The translations under genes and the position numbers were made by a program. From Chrysemys picta bellii (lineage: Eukaryota; Chordata; Testudines; Emydidae), in NCBI RefSeq assembly GCF_011386835.1, contig NC_088792.1:219948394-220012393 (forward strand): DNA of 64,000 nucleotides, given 5' to 3'. Below, piece by piece: positions 1 to 11,268 of this stretch. Each line of letters opens with the position of its first letter. Position 1 is the stretch's first letter. The notes under the pieces are model-generated. The model was not told the DNA's origin and searched no databases. It saw only the letters and a list, made by a program, of their open reading frames with translations.

Positions 1-1718
1 GTTATCAAATAGAAAGCGTGTATAAGGTGTTCTAATGACACAAAGTGATAAGGGATGAATGCTGCTGTGATATCGGTCTGTTCTTTCATTTACTCTGTCT
101 ACTATCAAATAATAGCTTCCCAGCTAACTAGGATTACCTGGAAACATGCAGCTACACAATAAATTCTTCATGGTTCGGTAATGGTCACAGGACTCCGACC
201 CTGTAGCTGCCAATGGGGGATCGGTTTGAACCATTTAAGTAGTCTGTGTGGGAGGAGAGGGAGAGTAGAATTAATTTGCTTTTGTGTTCTTTAAGCTGAC
301 ATAGGGAGGGTGTGTGAGTATGGTGGAAAGGAAGAGTGAATTGTTGAATTTCTGGGGAAGGTGGATGGAGTACTATTTGAAGGGCAGGAACATGCTGTTA
401 AAGAACCATTAGGACTGTTTTTGGTGGGGAATATGGAGTATATGTTGTTATGAAGAGGGAGGATTTTGACTTGTGAATACTGTTAGTTTAATATTAATTC
501 AGTTCCAGTAAACTTGTTCTATGAAACTGTATATCAAATGGAGATACATTTTGGTTTTCAGCTTTCTGAGATATTATAAACCTTTCTCAAATATTAAATG
601 ACCATAGCTGCCAGCATCTTTTTTAATGAATGCAGTGAGCTATAGTTATATGAGCTCATCCAAATGCAGCATTACAATACAGCGTATTGGTCAGATTGTA
701 CCTTTCTTATGAAATCTCTTCAGGTACCCAATGGGACTGAGAGAACTTGACAGTGGTGTATATACTGAAACAGGTTTGCTACAACATTTCTAACTGAGTT
801 GTCTAAATAATATACCATACCTACAGAAACAGTGATTTTGGAAATCGTGAACTTCACAGCTGGCTCCCTATTAGCTTTTTAAAAAAAAAATTAAGCCTCA
901 AAATTTGAGAGTTCTTGTTGGTTCCATATTCACTATTTACAGGTTTACATAGGAAAATAAATGGAAGAGATAGCAACTTTCTTAGATGACTTTTCTTTGT
1001 TTTTTTCCATTTGTTCATATACTAGTAGCACAGAGTTTGGTTGTCTTTTCTTTTTTCCCCCCTCTCAATTGTACATAGGCATCTATTGGGCATGGAAATA
1101 AGTGTCTTTTCAGTTTTCAATTGGGTCCAGGTCATCTTTGTACTGGGGTTGCTTACACTGACTCCACTGCTATAAAGATACCATAGTGCTGGTGGATCCA
1201 GTCTTCAGGGGATTTTACTGACATACGGGACTTCCTCGGTTGGCATATCACCAAAGCTTTCCAGCCATGCCCTCAAATATCCCTGCTGTGGGGAATCCTG
1301 CAGTGATGCTGCTTCTTACTGGCTGTGTAGGGAGTGTAGGGAGCTAGGTATAAGTTAGGGCAGCCAGGTTAGTGGAGATGCAAAGGTTGTATAAAACCAC
1401 CATGCTCCACCCCTTCCTCCACACATCTACCTCTCTGTTTCTACCCCAAGCTAAGCTTCAGCACAGGGATAAATGAGGCCTGATATGCACACCAGTCTTT
1501 ATAGCATATTCTCTACATTGCTCAGAAAAGTGGGTGGAGCTATGACTTCTGCTATGCAATTCTAATATTCCTAGAAAAATTATGGCGGTAGCGTTTTTCC
1601 AGTTGAAGAGCTTGAATGAAAACAACTTAATAAAAACAACTCTAAAAACAACTTAATAAAAATGCATAAATTATGATAGGTAAGTAGAGGCATCCCTATC
1701 TTCACGTCTCAGAGCATG
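1..1718. other. No recognisable gene or repeat
   Basis: AT-rich sequence with scattered stops in all frames and short A/T runs. I see no coding signature, terminal repeats or target duplications. It may be intronic or intergenic host DNA. Confidence 0.5.
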
Positions 1719-1726
1719 GACTAGGA

Positions 1727-2062
1727 CAGGGGTCGGCAATGTTCGGCACGCAACTCGCCAGGGTAAGCACCCTGGCGGGCCGGGCCAGTTTTATTTACCT
1801 GCTGACATGGCTGGTTCGTCCGATCGCGGCCCCCACTGACCGCGGTTCGCTGTCCCGGGCCAATGGGGGCGGTGAGAAGCGGCGCAGGCGAGCGATGTGC
1901 TGGCCGCGGCTTTTCGCTGCCCCCATTGGCCCGGGACGGCAAACCGCAGCCAGTGGGGGCCGCGATCGGCCAAACCTGCTGCGTCAGCAGGTAAATAAAA
2001 CTGGCCCGGCCCGCCAGGGTGCTTACCCTGGCGAGCCGCGTGCTGAACGTTGCCGACCCCTG
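1727..2062. mobile_element. hAT-type foldback MITE, copy 1 (336 bp)
   Basis: The element begins CAGGGGTCGGCAATG and ends with the near-inverse CGTTGCCGACCCCTG. The two halves are inverted complements over most of their length, with arms rich in CpG and GC. It is flanked by gactagga (1719-1726) and aactagag (2063-2070), an imperfect 8-bp target duplication sharing ACTAG. The CAGGG ends and 8-bp duplication are hallmarks of hAT elements, and the TA centre fits the Buster-type preference. It has no coding capacity; its long open frames are by-products of high GC content. It has the same length as the copy at 3397. Confidence 0.85.
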
Positions 2063-2070
2063 AACTAGAG

Positions 2071-2829
2071 TCAAAGTCAGATGAACATAAGCCCTGCAAC
2101 AGAGAGATAGTCTTCTGGTCTAGCATTCTGGTCCTATAATAATGGTACTATCTGACATTCACAGTATTTCCAAGCCCAAACACTCAAAAATAATGAGTAA
2201 CTTTTAATATAATAATATTTTTTAAAAACGGAAAGCTGAGATTCTCATGTATGTGCAAGTCTCCTGGAGTTGAGGCTTTAAGAAAATTGCCAAATGTCAT
2301 GAAACTGTTAATGAAGTTATGAGTTGTGTGGCTTAAAGTTAAGCTTGGCAAAATTTTCAGTTTTTATAATTTCAATAGATATCAATGTTTTTAAATCATT
2401 TACATTTATTTTATCATTTTAAACTTTAGTTTTAAGCATTTTTGTTTTATCGTTAAATAGTCACAGTTTTGGGAAATTATTGGATGGTGGGGTCAGACAA
2501 TTAATGACAGTAAACATTTAGATTCAAAAAGTTAAAGCTTTCAAATGATTAAAACACAACTTGTCAACATAAAATGTCAAAATATGCATTATAGATATAG
2601 TTAAATCAAACTCTGATTTCTCAAGCAGCAGTTTCTTTCCGTATCTATACATTTCAATTGTTTTTGATAGAAATATTTTTGTCAGTTTGTGTGTGTATAG
2701 AGAAACTGGTATTTACTGTTCAAAATCTAATCCTTTCAAGCCTACTTATAGTAATGTGTTTGTAGGTGGAAGGAAGATTGGTTAAGGAATTGTGATTGGT
2801 GGTAACAATACTATCTTATTTCCTCAATC
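2071..2829. other. AT-rich stretch, nothing recognised
   Basis: Very AT-rich with many short T and A runs. No terminal repeats, coding frames or RNA signatures are seen. Confidence 0.5.
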
Positions 2830-3860
2830 AAAAATCCTACTTAAGCCTCCAGCGCTTTTTCAGATCATAGCAGGCTTCACATATGACCTGTTTCACTCAG
2901 TCATTTATGCAACTTTCTGCCTTTCAGCAAGACTAACAGGCTCTTCTTCTGCAGTAAACCCAGTTTTCATTAGTCTGGAAAGTAAGAACCCACTTGACTT
3001 CTTCTAACTAGAGCTCAAACAGTAATCTTTAAACAGGGCAATTGTTTCTTTTTCACACTTTCCTCAGAAAAAAGTTATTTTATACTGTTGCACCTTTTGC
3101 CCTGAGCAGGTTGCCAGTATTCAGGACCTTGCTGGATTGTTTCTGTTACAAAGAGAAATTGATAGTCAGATATGTCTTTGGTGCAATCCTGTTTATTTAC
3201 AAAGTAAGTACACAAAGTCCTGTTTTCCTGAACACAGTAGAAACAAACAACAGCCGGCAGCTTCCATGCTCAGAAGTACAAGTTTGTGTTTCCAGAGAGT
3301 ACAGTGTCTAAAAAGTTATTTTGGCTTTCTCCCAGGGCTACTTTCACCATTTCTTCTCTCCCTTTCTGCTGTTCAGTCTCACTCAATCCCCTAGCTCAGG
3401 GGTCGGCAACGTTTGGCACGCGGCTCGCCAGGGTAAGCACCCTAGCGGGCCGGGCCAGTTTTATTTACCTGCTGATGCAGCAGGTTCGGCCGATCGCGGC
3501 CCCCACTGGCTGCGGTTCGCCATCCCGGGCCAATGGGGGCGGCGAGAATCGGCGCAGGCGAGCGATGTGCTGGCCGTGGCTTCTCGCCGTACCCATTGGC
3601 CTGGGACGGTGAACCGCAGCCAGTGGGGGCCGCGATCGGCCGAACCTGCCGTGTCAGCAGGTAAATAAAACTGGCCCGGCCCGCCAAGGTGCTTACCCTG
3701 GCGAGCCGCATGCCGAACGTTGCCAACCCCTGCCTTAGCTCCTGCATTTGCAATGAGTCCCTAAAAATCCTTCAACCCACATGGATTAGCTTCTGATTGG
3801 TCATGTTATGCAGTCCATGGGTTTGGCTTCCTATCGTTTCCAGCTATCACTATATAAAGG
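2830..3860 (-). mobile_element. Probable LTR fragment hosting a hAT MITE
   Basis: Read on the minus strand, there is a TATA-like stretch near 3850 (complement of actatataaagg). A polyadenylation-type AATAAA follows near 3192 (complement of tttatttac) before the block ends. The sequence resembles a retroviral-type LTR I associate with turtle genomes. TG/CA ends and a target duplication were not located, so the borders are approximate. The hAT MITE at 3397-3732 is inserted in it and is therefore younger. Confidence 0.4.
3397..3732. mobile_element. hAT-type foldback MITE, copy 2 (336 bp)
   Basis: Second copy of the element at 1727, with identical length, CAGGGGTCGGCAACG ends and long inverted arms. 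The target duplication is ccctagct (3389-3396) against ccttagct (3733-3740), 7 of 8 bases. Different target sites for the two copies show independent insertion, not a local duplication. It is non-coding and non-autonomous, so a hAT transposase in trans would have been needed. Confidence 0.9.
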
Positions 3861-4044
3861 GGCATTTAATTGTTTCTTCCACTTAGGTATTTTGACCATC
3901 TTTCTTACAGACTATCAGTTGGAATGAGTCTGTAATTGTCTGTAGCTCAAAGACCAACATGATGGCTATCATTAACCTTTCTGCATAACAGCATTATAAC
4001 ACTGCAATCCCATAAAATTCTGGAACCAGACAAAAGTTTATAAA

Positions 4045-4165
4045 TTCTTTGGAGCAGGGACTGTCTTTTTTGGTATATGTGCGTATAGGGCCAAGCACAT
4101 CGGGTTCTTGATCCTAGATTGGGGTACTAGGTGCTACTGCAATACAAAGAATAATAATAATCCTG
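4045..4165 (+). repeat. L2/CR1-type LINE or SINE 3' tail
   Basis: Contains the characteristic phrase ggagcagggactgtcttttt, then a degenerate gcccagcacatcggg-like stretch, and ends in an (ATA)n-like tail (aataataataat). This is the 3' end shared by L2/L3-type LINEs and their MIR-type SINE partners. It is only a fragment. Confidence 0.6.
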
Positions 4166-4504
4166 CAACTGTACAGAGAGGAGCATCAACCCATTAATAA
4201 AAAGTTTGGCTTGATGTGACTTTTATTCCTGTCACTCATTGCACCTACATTTTATATGGAGAATATGTTTCTTCTTAAATCCCCATTATGTTGAACTCTT
4301 GCTTCTGAGCCAGGTTTTTCTTCAAGGAAAGACAAAACATATTTGTAACTCCAGACCTGTAGGTCCTTATGGCTTTTCAATGCATTGATTTAATTTTAGC
4401 ATTAAATTTATGATGCTCTCATTAAACTTTAGTTAATGTTTCTATTGCAACCTCCTGTTACCGGTTTATCACTTGGCCATAAAAATATACTCCAGGCAAA
4501 AACA

Positions 4505-4655
4505 TGGTGTGTGTTTTTATATTCAAGTAATCCACTAGTCTTAACAATAATACATTGCTAGTAACTTAACAACAGTCTTTATTAGATACATAGTTAACAT
4601 ATATGAGGAGCATCTTAACTCAAGTCAATTTCTTAGTCTAACCTAAAACCAACTG
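4505..4655 (-). repeat. Left (3') LTR-like direct repeat of the Gypsy relic
   Basis: Shares long stretches with 7214-7359, for example ttatattcaagtaat, cattgctagtaacttaacaa and cctaaaaccaactg. It differs by scattered substitutions and a small indel, which indicates substantial age since insertion. Confidence 0.75.
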
Positions 4656-4739
4656 AGGTGATGTTTGTCATGATCCTTTTTGAAATATTAATTAATTGTT
4701 TATGATCTGTTTCTGCCAGTACAGATCTAACATATATAA

Positions 4740-5838
4740 ATGTGATTATTTTTTTTTGGCATGGAAAAACCAATGCCAAAGCCTCTTTCTATTTGAACAT
4801 ACTGACATTCCATTTTTAATATAGCTCTAGATGCATAAGCAACTGGTTTCCCTAGATCACCATACTTTTGTGTAGAACTGCTCCTAGACCTTGTTTGGAT
4901 GCATCTGAAAACAATTTTGTAAATCTGTTACTATCAAATAATTTTAATACTGGAGCTGTTTTTATTAGTTGCTTAACCTGCTTAAATTCTTGTTGATGTT
5001 GACAGTCCCATGTCCATTGATTGATTATTTTTACAGAGTAAATCCCTTAAATGCGTTGGTGTTTTTTTCTGCTAAATTAGCTATGTATTTGCCTACAAAA
5101 TTAACCATACCCAAAAATTTCTGCAATGACTCATCTTTTGGGTAAGCAATATTATCAACTGCTTGTATTCATTGTGGATCTATCTGTAATCCCTGATGGG
5201 TCAGTTTTTCTCCTTGAAAGGTTAATTCTTACAATGTAATTTTATATTTATTTTTTATTTAGTTTCAATTCTGCTTCTGTTTTAGTTACTCTGATATCAT
5301 GCTCTTTTATAGTTATTTCCCAGATGATTATATCATCTATGTATACTTATGTGCCATCTCTATTTTCAACTACAGGTATCTTTTGTAATGCTCTGTGAAA
5401 TACCTCTGGAGCCAAACATAATCCAAAAGATAATCTTTTAAAACAGTAATATCCAAACGGTGTTTTAAATGGGCATAACAACTGACATTTTTGCTCAAAT
5501 GGTATTTGTCAAAATCCATTTGATGCAGCTAAAGAAGAAAATTATTTTGCTCCTGACATTTGTCAAAATATTTCTTCCCTGATAGGTATTTTAAAATGTT
5601 CCCTTTTAATATACCTATTTTAATCTTTTAGATCTAAACATATATATAAGGATCCATCTTTCTTTTCTCCTATTACTAATGAATTCATCCACTCAGTTAG
5701 CTCTTCCACTTTTTTCATTATATCGAAATTAATCAACTTTTCCAATTCCTTTTGTACCATACCTCTTAACGCCAAGGATATCTTTCTAGTCGCATGTATA
5801 ACTGGTTTCTTTGTTTCATTTAACTGTATTGTATACAT
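4740..5838 (-). pseudogene. Gypsy reverse transcriptase and partial RNase H remnant
   Basis: At 5620-5838 the minus strand reads an intact stretch of 72 codons with the entry region of a Ty3/Gypsy reverse transcriptase. It includes a KVEELTEWMNSLV block and a KKDGSLYICLDLKD block (the R-I-C-x-D-P-x-D region of the family). Further down, still in recognisable order, come a TPFGYYCF-like block and the catalytic YIDD box (codons at 5332-5343). The RNase H DASKQGLGAV segment begins near 4905. Stops (for example just before YIDD) and the missing RNase H end and integrase show it is dead. The substrate in life would have been the element's own RNA. Confidence 0.8.
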
Positions 5839-6154
5839 TGTATCCTATTTACTAATGCAAGTGAATAACTCTCTGTAAATTTATGTTCTGTTTCCAGCGT
5901 TTCATAATCCTTAATAGTCTGCATTCCATCAATTAGATTTAGTGCTAAACATGTTTCTAAACCTAAAATAGAAATACCTATCCCTTAACCACTACAAATC
6001 TTATGTTTTCTAAATTATCTTTAACTATGACCTGTAATTCACAAATACCAATAACAAGACATTTTTCACCACTATAAGATTGAAAATTGATATGTATTTG
6101 TTTTCTTACTAGAGGTTTTACTTTTAGACATTTTTTTAATCTTAGAAGAAATTC

Positions 6155-6200
6155 ACTTGTGCTCCTGTATCTATTACAGTATCTACTAATGGAACATTTT
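6155..6200 (-). pseudogene. Gypsy aspartic protease active-site remnant
   Basis: The minus strand reads a short D-T-G-A active-site motif (codons at 6160-6171) preceded by hydrophobic residues. This is the catalytic aspartate box of retroelement proteases, and it lies between the gag knuckle and the reverse transcriptase as expected. The surrounding frame is too eroded to define the domain. Confidence 0.65.
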
Positions 6201-6367
6201 ATTTTGTATGTAACTGTTCAATCCTCCTTGTAGTTCAGAGTGACTCTGTTTCAAAATAGTCAGAAACAAATTTTCTTCATTTGTAATGTCAGCTCTGTAT
6301 TCTTTATTCAGTAACTTCTCTGAGACGTTTGAATTAAATGCATATTCCTATGTTTTTGCAGACTTCT

Positions 6368-6691
6368 CTATTTATAGATTTTTGCAAAATGGTTCTGTTT
6401 CATGAACATATGACAGGTTTGACCATATGCTGGACATTGTCTAGGCTGGTGCCTCCTTCCACATCTAGAACATTCTTTCATATGCTCATATGTTTTAACT
6501 TTAATACTTTCACTCTGTTTCCTTCCATAGACTTGTTTTTTACCTTTTCTTATTAAGTCTATATTCATGTCAGTTTGTTTTCTTTCTAAAATGTGCAGTT
6601 GTTGATTAAGTTCAGCAATTTGGTAAATTCTCACTGCTTTTTCTGGATTTACATCTGGTGGTTCGAATGGTTGGCTACACTTACTCACCAC
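6368..6691 (-). pseudogene. Gypsy gag nucleocapsid (zinc-knuckle) remnant
   Basis: Minus-strand open stretch of about 107 codons. The first half is polar and coiled-coil-like. The C-terminal part carries CSRCGRRHQPRQCPAYGQTC and then a KQNHFAK block, the Cys/His knuckle typical of Mag/K02A2.6-like Gypsy gag proteins that bind the element RNA. One Cys of the last cluster is replaced (CHMFMK) and the final Cys is replaced by Tyr (KIYK). It sits upstream of the protease and reverse transcriptase in element order. The upstream part of gag is not open. Confidence 0.75.
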
Positions 6692-7213
6692 AATTTGATA
6701 TTCTATCAGTGAATCAGATTCTGTAAATTACATGTCTAATTTCTTACCTTAGATCTGTTAAAAAAAGTCTCTTCCTCCATTTTATTTCTTGAGTGTAACT
6801 GAACTCTTTCAAATGTTTTATTTCTTTTTGGTAAACGGTATTCCTCAAAAGTTTTTTTAAGGCAATCTGACAGATAGCTCATCTAACCTTAAGTCCAAAT
6901 AAACTATATAATGAAATTGCTTCAGTGTCTGCAATATTGGGGAAAAAAGGCAATCTTATGCTCATCTTCTTTATGAGTATATTCCGATGCCCTCAGAAAT
7001 AAATCAGATTCTTATTTAAATGTTTTCCAATTTTCTGCAAAATTTCTTGACATTTTTAGAAAAGTGGGAACTCTTAATTGATCCATCTTTTTTCATTCAA
7101 ACTTATTTTTCACTGCAGAGCAACTTTTACCTTAGGTTGTGGTTATTTTTTTGTTTGTTTGTTTTTTAATTTCTTCCATTTTTTTTCCACCACTACCTTC
7201 ACTCCTGGTACCA

Positions 7214-7359
7214 TGTGTTGATTTATATTCAAGTAATTCACTAGTCTTAATAATAATTCATTGCTAGTAACTTAACAAAAGTCTTTATTAAACACATAGT
7301 TAGCATACACAGAGCATCTTAACTTGGGTCAATCTATTAGTGTAACCTAAAACCAACTG
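7214..7359 (-). repeat. Right (5') LTR-like direct repeat of the Gypsy relic
   Basis: Direct-repeat partner of 4505-4655. Similarity fades after cctaaaaccaactg, leaving the outer border undefined. Confidence 0.75.
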
Positions 7360-7679
7360 CCTGATCCCACTGTCAGCTCCCGCATCCTAAAGATTCTATT
7401 GATTCTCTTAACACCACAATAACACCACCCATAGCATGCAAAGTACTATCACTATCAAGTAGGATGTAAAGGAATTTGGAATTTTTTTTTTTACCAAGCC
7501 CTCTCTAGCCTTGATACCAGACATGTTATTCCCTGTACCCACAAGTCCATTCAAATCTCTAGTGATAGGATCGTCATTCTGAGCGTATCATTTGCCTTTT
7601 TGCGTCCCTCTGCTGGCTCCCGCTCCTTCATCTTCTGAAACCTCAACTTCTTGTCTGCATTTAGCTCCACCCTATTTAT
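7360..7679. other. No gene seen; short poly-T tract
   Basis: Nothing assignable. It may include the outer, diverged part of the Gypsy LTR and flank. Confidence 0.4.
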
Positions 7680-8172
7680 TTGATTTTTGTGTGTGTTACA
7701 TTCTATCGGCTTATTGAGGCTTTTCCACACTGCTCTATCAGTGATGACAGCTTTAATTGCTCAGATGTCTGCATCTACCTCAAGCCCGTCCATGCTTTAT
7801 ATTTTGCTGTCCCATATGCATGGAAAAGACTCCCTATTAAATTTTGCAAAGCTGTCACCTTATCATTTTTTAAATGCCTCCTGAAGCCTTCCTGGCTATG
7901 ATGCCCACCAATCACTACTGTCTGGCATTGATTAAGGAAGGGCGAAGCCTAGACTTCACATTTTCTGCTAAAGTGTTCGTTTTTTTAAACTTTTCCTCCA
8001 GCGCCCCACAGCCTGTCTGACAGTTTTGTCCACCTGTCTAATCCTGCCAGTGTCCTAGGCTGTAGGCTGTCTGGGGCAGGGCTTGTCTGCTTTGTTACTT
8101 GTCTATACAGTAGCCCAATGGGACACTGATCCTTGATTGACGCTCCTATGCACCAGCATAATATTAATAACA
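7680..8172 (+). mobile_element. L2/CR1-like LINE 3' end
   Basis: The plus strand encodes a segment ending AVPYAWKRLPIKF...FFKCLLKPSWL (about 7806-7898). This matches the C-terminal signature of L2-like reverse transcriptases (pyaWNsLP ... FKslLK). About 250 bp of 3' UTR follow, with ctgtctggggcagggcttgtct and a degenerate AT-rich end (ataatattaataac). The upstream part is 5'-truncated, as is usual for LINEs. It is non-functional. Confidence 0.6.
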
Positions 8173-8808
8173 AATCAATTGAGTTATTTTTAAGTAGTTC
8201 TGTTAAAACTGGTATGCAGTTTTCTAATTACAATACACAAGTGACTTAAGTACTTTAAAAAAAACCTGGTTATATAAAATAAATACATATTTGGGCCACA
8301 GTCCTGCAAATGGATCTGTTCAGGTGGAGTCACAGCAAAGATTGAAATACAAGATTCTGCCCAGTCATTAAGGCAGATCCTGACAAAGCTATAAATCAGA
8401 GCACATTTTGGTCTACTGTGTCCTACAGTTCCTCAGCACTTTAGGGAAATAATTAGTGGGATGCTTTGTTATTATACCTATGTATTGGAAAACTATGACT
8501 ATGAATTTTAACCTTTTGTACTTCAGTATCTGCTGGAAAAGAAAGTACAGAAAAGCTGCAGGAAAGGTTCCTGACTGAACCCAAGTGCTAGAAATTTCAG
8601 GCAAAAGCAGATTTCCAGGCAATTCCCCAACCATAAAGATTGTGGATTAGTGACTTTGGATAACTTTTAACTTTCAGAAACTGAAATAAATCAAATTTAA
8701 CTTTTGAGGTACACACTGTGCTATTGTTTTTCCTCCTAATTTTTAACCATCTTTCTATGTAGTGTAATTGCTTAGAAATAATAGAAATACTTTTTGACCA
8801 AATTTATA
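8173..8808. other. Mostly unassigned; possible MITE fragment at 8293-8392
   Basis: Around 8293-8392 a gggccacagtcctgcaaatg stretch and a later cagatcctgac suggest a degenerate palindromic MITE of a common sauropsid type. The remainder shows nothing recognisable. Confidence 0.35.
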
Positions 8809-8810
8809 TA

Positions 8811-9330
8811 CCGTATATACTTGATCATAAGCCGGTTCGTTTATAAGCTGACCCCCCCCCCTCCCAAATGGATAAGTAAAAATGGAAAATGTTTATGACC
8901 CGTTCATAAGCCGACCCTATAATTCAGGGGTCAGCAAACTTTGGCTCCTGGGACATCAGCATAAGCTGCCGGTGGGCCGAGATGGTTTGTTTACCTCGTC
9001 CGCAGGCACGGAGGTAAACCTAAGCAAAGTGTCCCGGCGCACCAGCTCCTTAGCCTGACGGGCCGGGACAGCAACTGGTGGGGAAATGTTTTTTGGGGGG
9101 AGAAACTGGGGGTCAGGGGAGTAACCCTTGTGACCACCCCCCACATGACCCCACCCCTAGCCCGAGACCCCCACACTCTCCCATCCCATCCCATCCCATT
9201 CCACCTTATCTGGGGAGGGCCAAGGGAGGATGTCTCTGGCCTGGCTGGAGCTGCTCCGGCAGGCTGGGCAGCGCGGCTACAACCTGCTCCGGCAGGCCAG
9301 ACCGGGCAGTGCAGCCACAGCATGTTCCAG
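8811..9330 (+). mobile_element. Composite TIR element, truncated copy
   Basis: Starts TA-CCGTATATACTTGATCATA, then a poly-C tract and the inverted phrase cgttcataagccgacc. A hAT-like end CAGGGGTCAGCAAACTTTGG follows at 8927. A GC-rich body with a (CCCAT)n-like run near 9180 comes next. The same order of parts occurs in reverse at 12581-13416, so this copy lacks its far end; it stops near 9330 where CR1 sequence begins. The TA at the border suggests Tc1/mariner-type insertion. The open frames inside are GC-driven artefacts. Confidence 0.75.
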
Positions 9331-9439
9331 CTTTCCTTTATTTGAGCCTCTATTATGTTTTTTTAAATAATTTCCATGCAGCTTGCAGGCATTTCACCCT
9401 TGTACCTGTTCCTTTTCATTTCCATATAACTTGCTTCCT

Positions 9440-10181
9440 CATTTTTGTGTAGTTCCTATTTTTGAAGTTAAACGGTGTGGTGGGTTTCTTTGGTATCTGT
9501 CCCCCACAAGGATGTTAAATTTAGTTACATTATAGTTGCTATTATTGAGCGGTTCAACTATATTCTCCTCTTGGAACAGATCCTGTGCTGCACTTAGGAC
9601 TAAATGAAGAATTGCCTCTTTCCTGATGGGCTCTAGAACTAGCTTCTCCAAGAAGTAGAAATTTTATCCTTGCATCCCACAGTGAGGTGACATATCACTA
9701 GTCAATATAGGGATAGAGGAAATCCCCCATTATTATTGGGTTGTCTATTTTAATAGCTTCTCTAATCTCCCTGAGCATTTCACAATCACCATCACCATCC
9801 CTGTCAGGTGGTTGGTAGTATATTTCTACTGCTATACTCTTATTATTCATGCATGAAATCTCTATCCATAGAGATTCTGTGGTACAGTTTGATCCATTTA
9901 AGATTTGATTCTATGCTTTCTTTCACATATATTCCCACTCCCCAACCAGCACAAACTACTCTGTCATTCTTATATGTTTTGTGCATTTGTGATGCCTATT
10001 GTATTAATATGCTCATTTCATAACAGGCATTCAAGTTCACCCATCTAATATTTAGACTTCTAGCATTTGTGTACATGCACTGATAAAAATTGTCAATATT
10101 TAATTGTCTGCCCTCATGTGAGATACTTGAATGGGACTCTTTATTGTTTGACTGTTTCTTTTCAGTTCCTACCTTTACCAA
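9440..10181 (-). pseudogene. CR1 ORF2 endonuclease domain remnant
   Basis: Minus-strand frames carry a YTNARSLN block (near 10070), the start motif of CR1 ORF2 apurinic-type endonucleases. Degenerate downstream sequence on the same strand parallels the better-kept copy at 19345-19758. Frames are broken repeatedly. In an active element this domain nicks the target to prime reverse transcription. Confidence 0.65.
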
Positions 10182-10369
10182 TTCCTTTTCTATCCTCTTT
10201 ACTAGGATATAGAGTATCCCTTTAATAAATCATCCCCTAAGGGATGTGTTTGTCTGAATCATGGGCTCCTCTGTACCTGTCTTCTTCCCTCCAGCCCTTA
10301 GTTTAAAAAAAATCCTCTATGACCTTTTTAATGTTATATGCCAACAATCTAGTTTCATTTTGGTTTAGG

Positions 10370-10870
10370 TGGAGGCCATCCTTCCTGTACAAGCTCCTCC
10401 TTTCCTACAGCGTTCCCTACTTGCTAATAAACCTAAATCCCTCCTCCCTACACCCTCATCTCATCTATGCCCTGAGACCCTGTAGTTCTGCCTTTCTAGT
10501 TGTCCCTGCTGTGAAACTGGGAGCATTTCAGAGACTGTTACCATGGAGGCCCTAGACTTTAAACTCATACTTTGGAGCCTAATTTTGGCCTCCAGGATCT
10601 CTCTCCTCGCTTTTCCTGTGTCATTGGTACCTACATGGGCTCATCCCCGGAACTTCATATAAGTCTACTTAGATGTCTCAAGAGATCAGCAAGCTTTGCA
10701 CCTGGCAGGCAGTGAACCATGCGGTTCTCCTGGTCATCACAAACCCAATTATCTATATTTCTAATAATCAAATCCCCCATTACTATTACCTTTCTCTTCC
10801 TAATAACTGGTGTTCCCTCCCCTAGAGGGGTATCCTCAATGTGAGAGGATACCATGATATCATCTGGAAG
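10370..10870 (-). pseudogene. CR1 ORF1 esterase-like domain remnant
   Basis: The minus strand reads KRKVIVMGDLIIRNIDNW followed by a CLPGAKLADLL block (10655-10855). After a stop, a degenerate YVGTNDTGK block follows. GD-S-x-x-R ... LPGA ... VGTND is the layout of the SGNH/GDSL esterase domain found in ORF1 of CR1 and L2 LINEs. The nucleophile position reads GDL rather than GDS, so it would be inactive even without the stops. In active elements this protein is thought to assist ribonucleoprotein formation. Confidence 0.7.
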
Positions 10871-11238
10871 GAGGGTCCCAACTATGGGATCATTTCCTTC
10901 TGCTCCAGCTTGATGTTCTGTTTCCCTGAGACTTTCATCCTCCTCAGCAGCACAGAGGATGTCAGACTGGGGGTGGGACTGCTCTATTGTGTACCTGAAT
11001 GTGTCAACGAGTTACTCTCTTCCTTAGCTCCTCTAATTCAGCCACTCTGGTTTCAAGAGCCTGTACTTGTTCTCTGAAGGCCATGAGTTGCTTTCACCAA
11101 ATTCACACATCCGTACATGCTGCATTCAGTGCAATACACTGGATAGCCCCAACTCTGCTGCTGGACATCTGCATGAATTGTTTTTTACATTTGCAGGGTG
11201 TTTATTAGTTAGTTAGTTTGTTCTTTGAGATTTTTGTG

Positions 11239-11257
11239 TGTGTGTGTGTGGGGGGGG
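11239..11257. repeat. Short (TG)n followed by G run
   Basis: About eight TG units and then a G run, just left of the Harbinger element and within the CR1 leader. Confidence 0.8.
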
Positions 11258-11268
11258 TATGTTTATTA

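Larger units (their letters stand above)
4505..7359 (-). mobile_element. Degenerate Ty3/Gypsy LTR retrotransposon
   Basis: Two direct repeats of about 150 bp (4505-4655 and 7214-7359) frame a minus-strand internal region. In order it holds a gag zinc-knuckle region, an aspartic protease motif, reverse transcriptase and the start of RNase H. Nothing resembling the rest of RNase H or an integrase lies between the RNase H trace (about 4740) and the left repeat, so the 3' part of pol appears deleted. The internal region of about 2.5 kb is much shorter than a complete gag-pol. Several in-frame stops make it inactive. On the minus strand the bases just inside the right repeat read GGTACCAGGAGTG, only weakly like an initiator-Met primer site. 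No target duplication was found. Confidence 0.8.

Noticed and set aside
1721..2126. Overlapping open frames of about 110 codons in the GC-rich palindrome
   Set aside because: They appear on both strands and in several frames of a foldback MITE and recur in its second copy. They are a by-product of GC content, not a gene.
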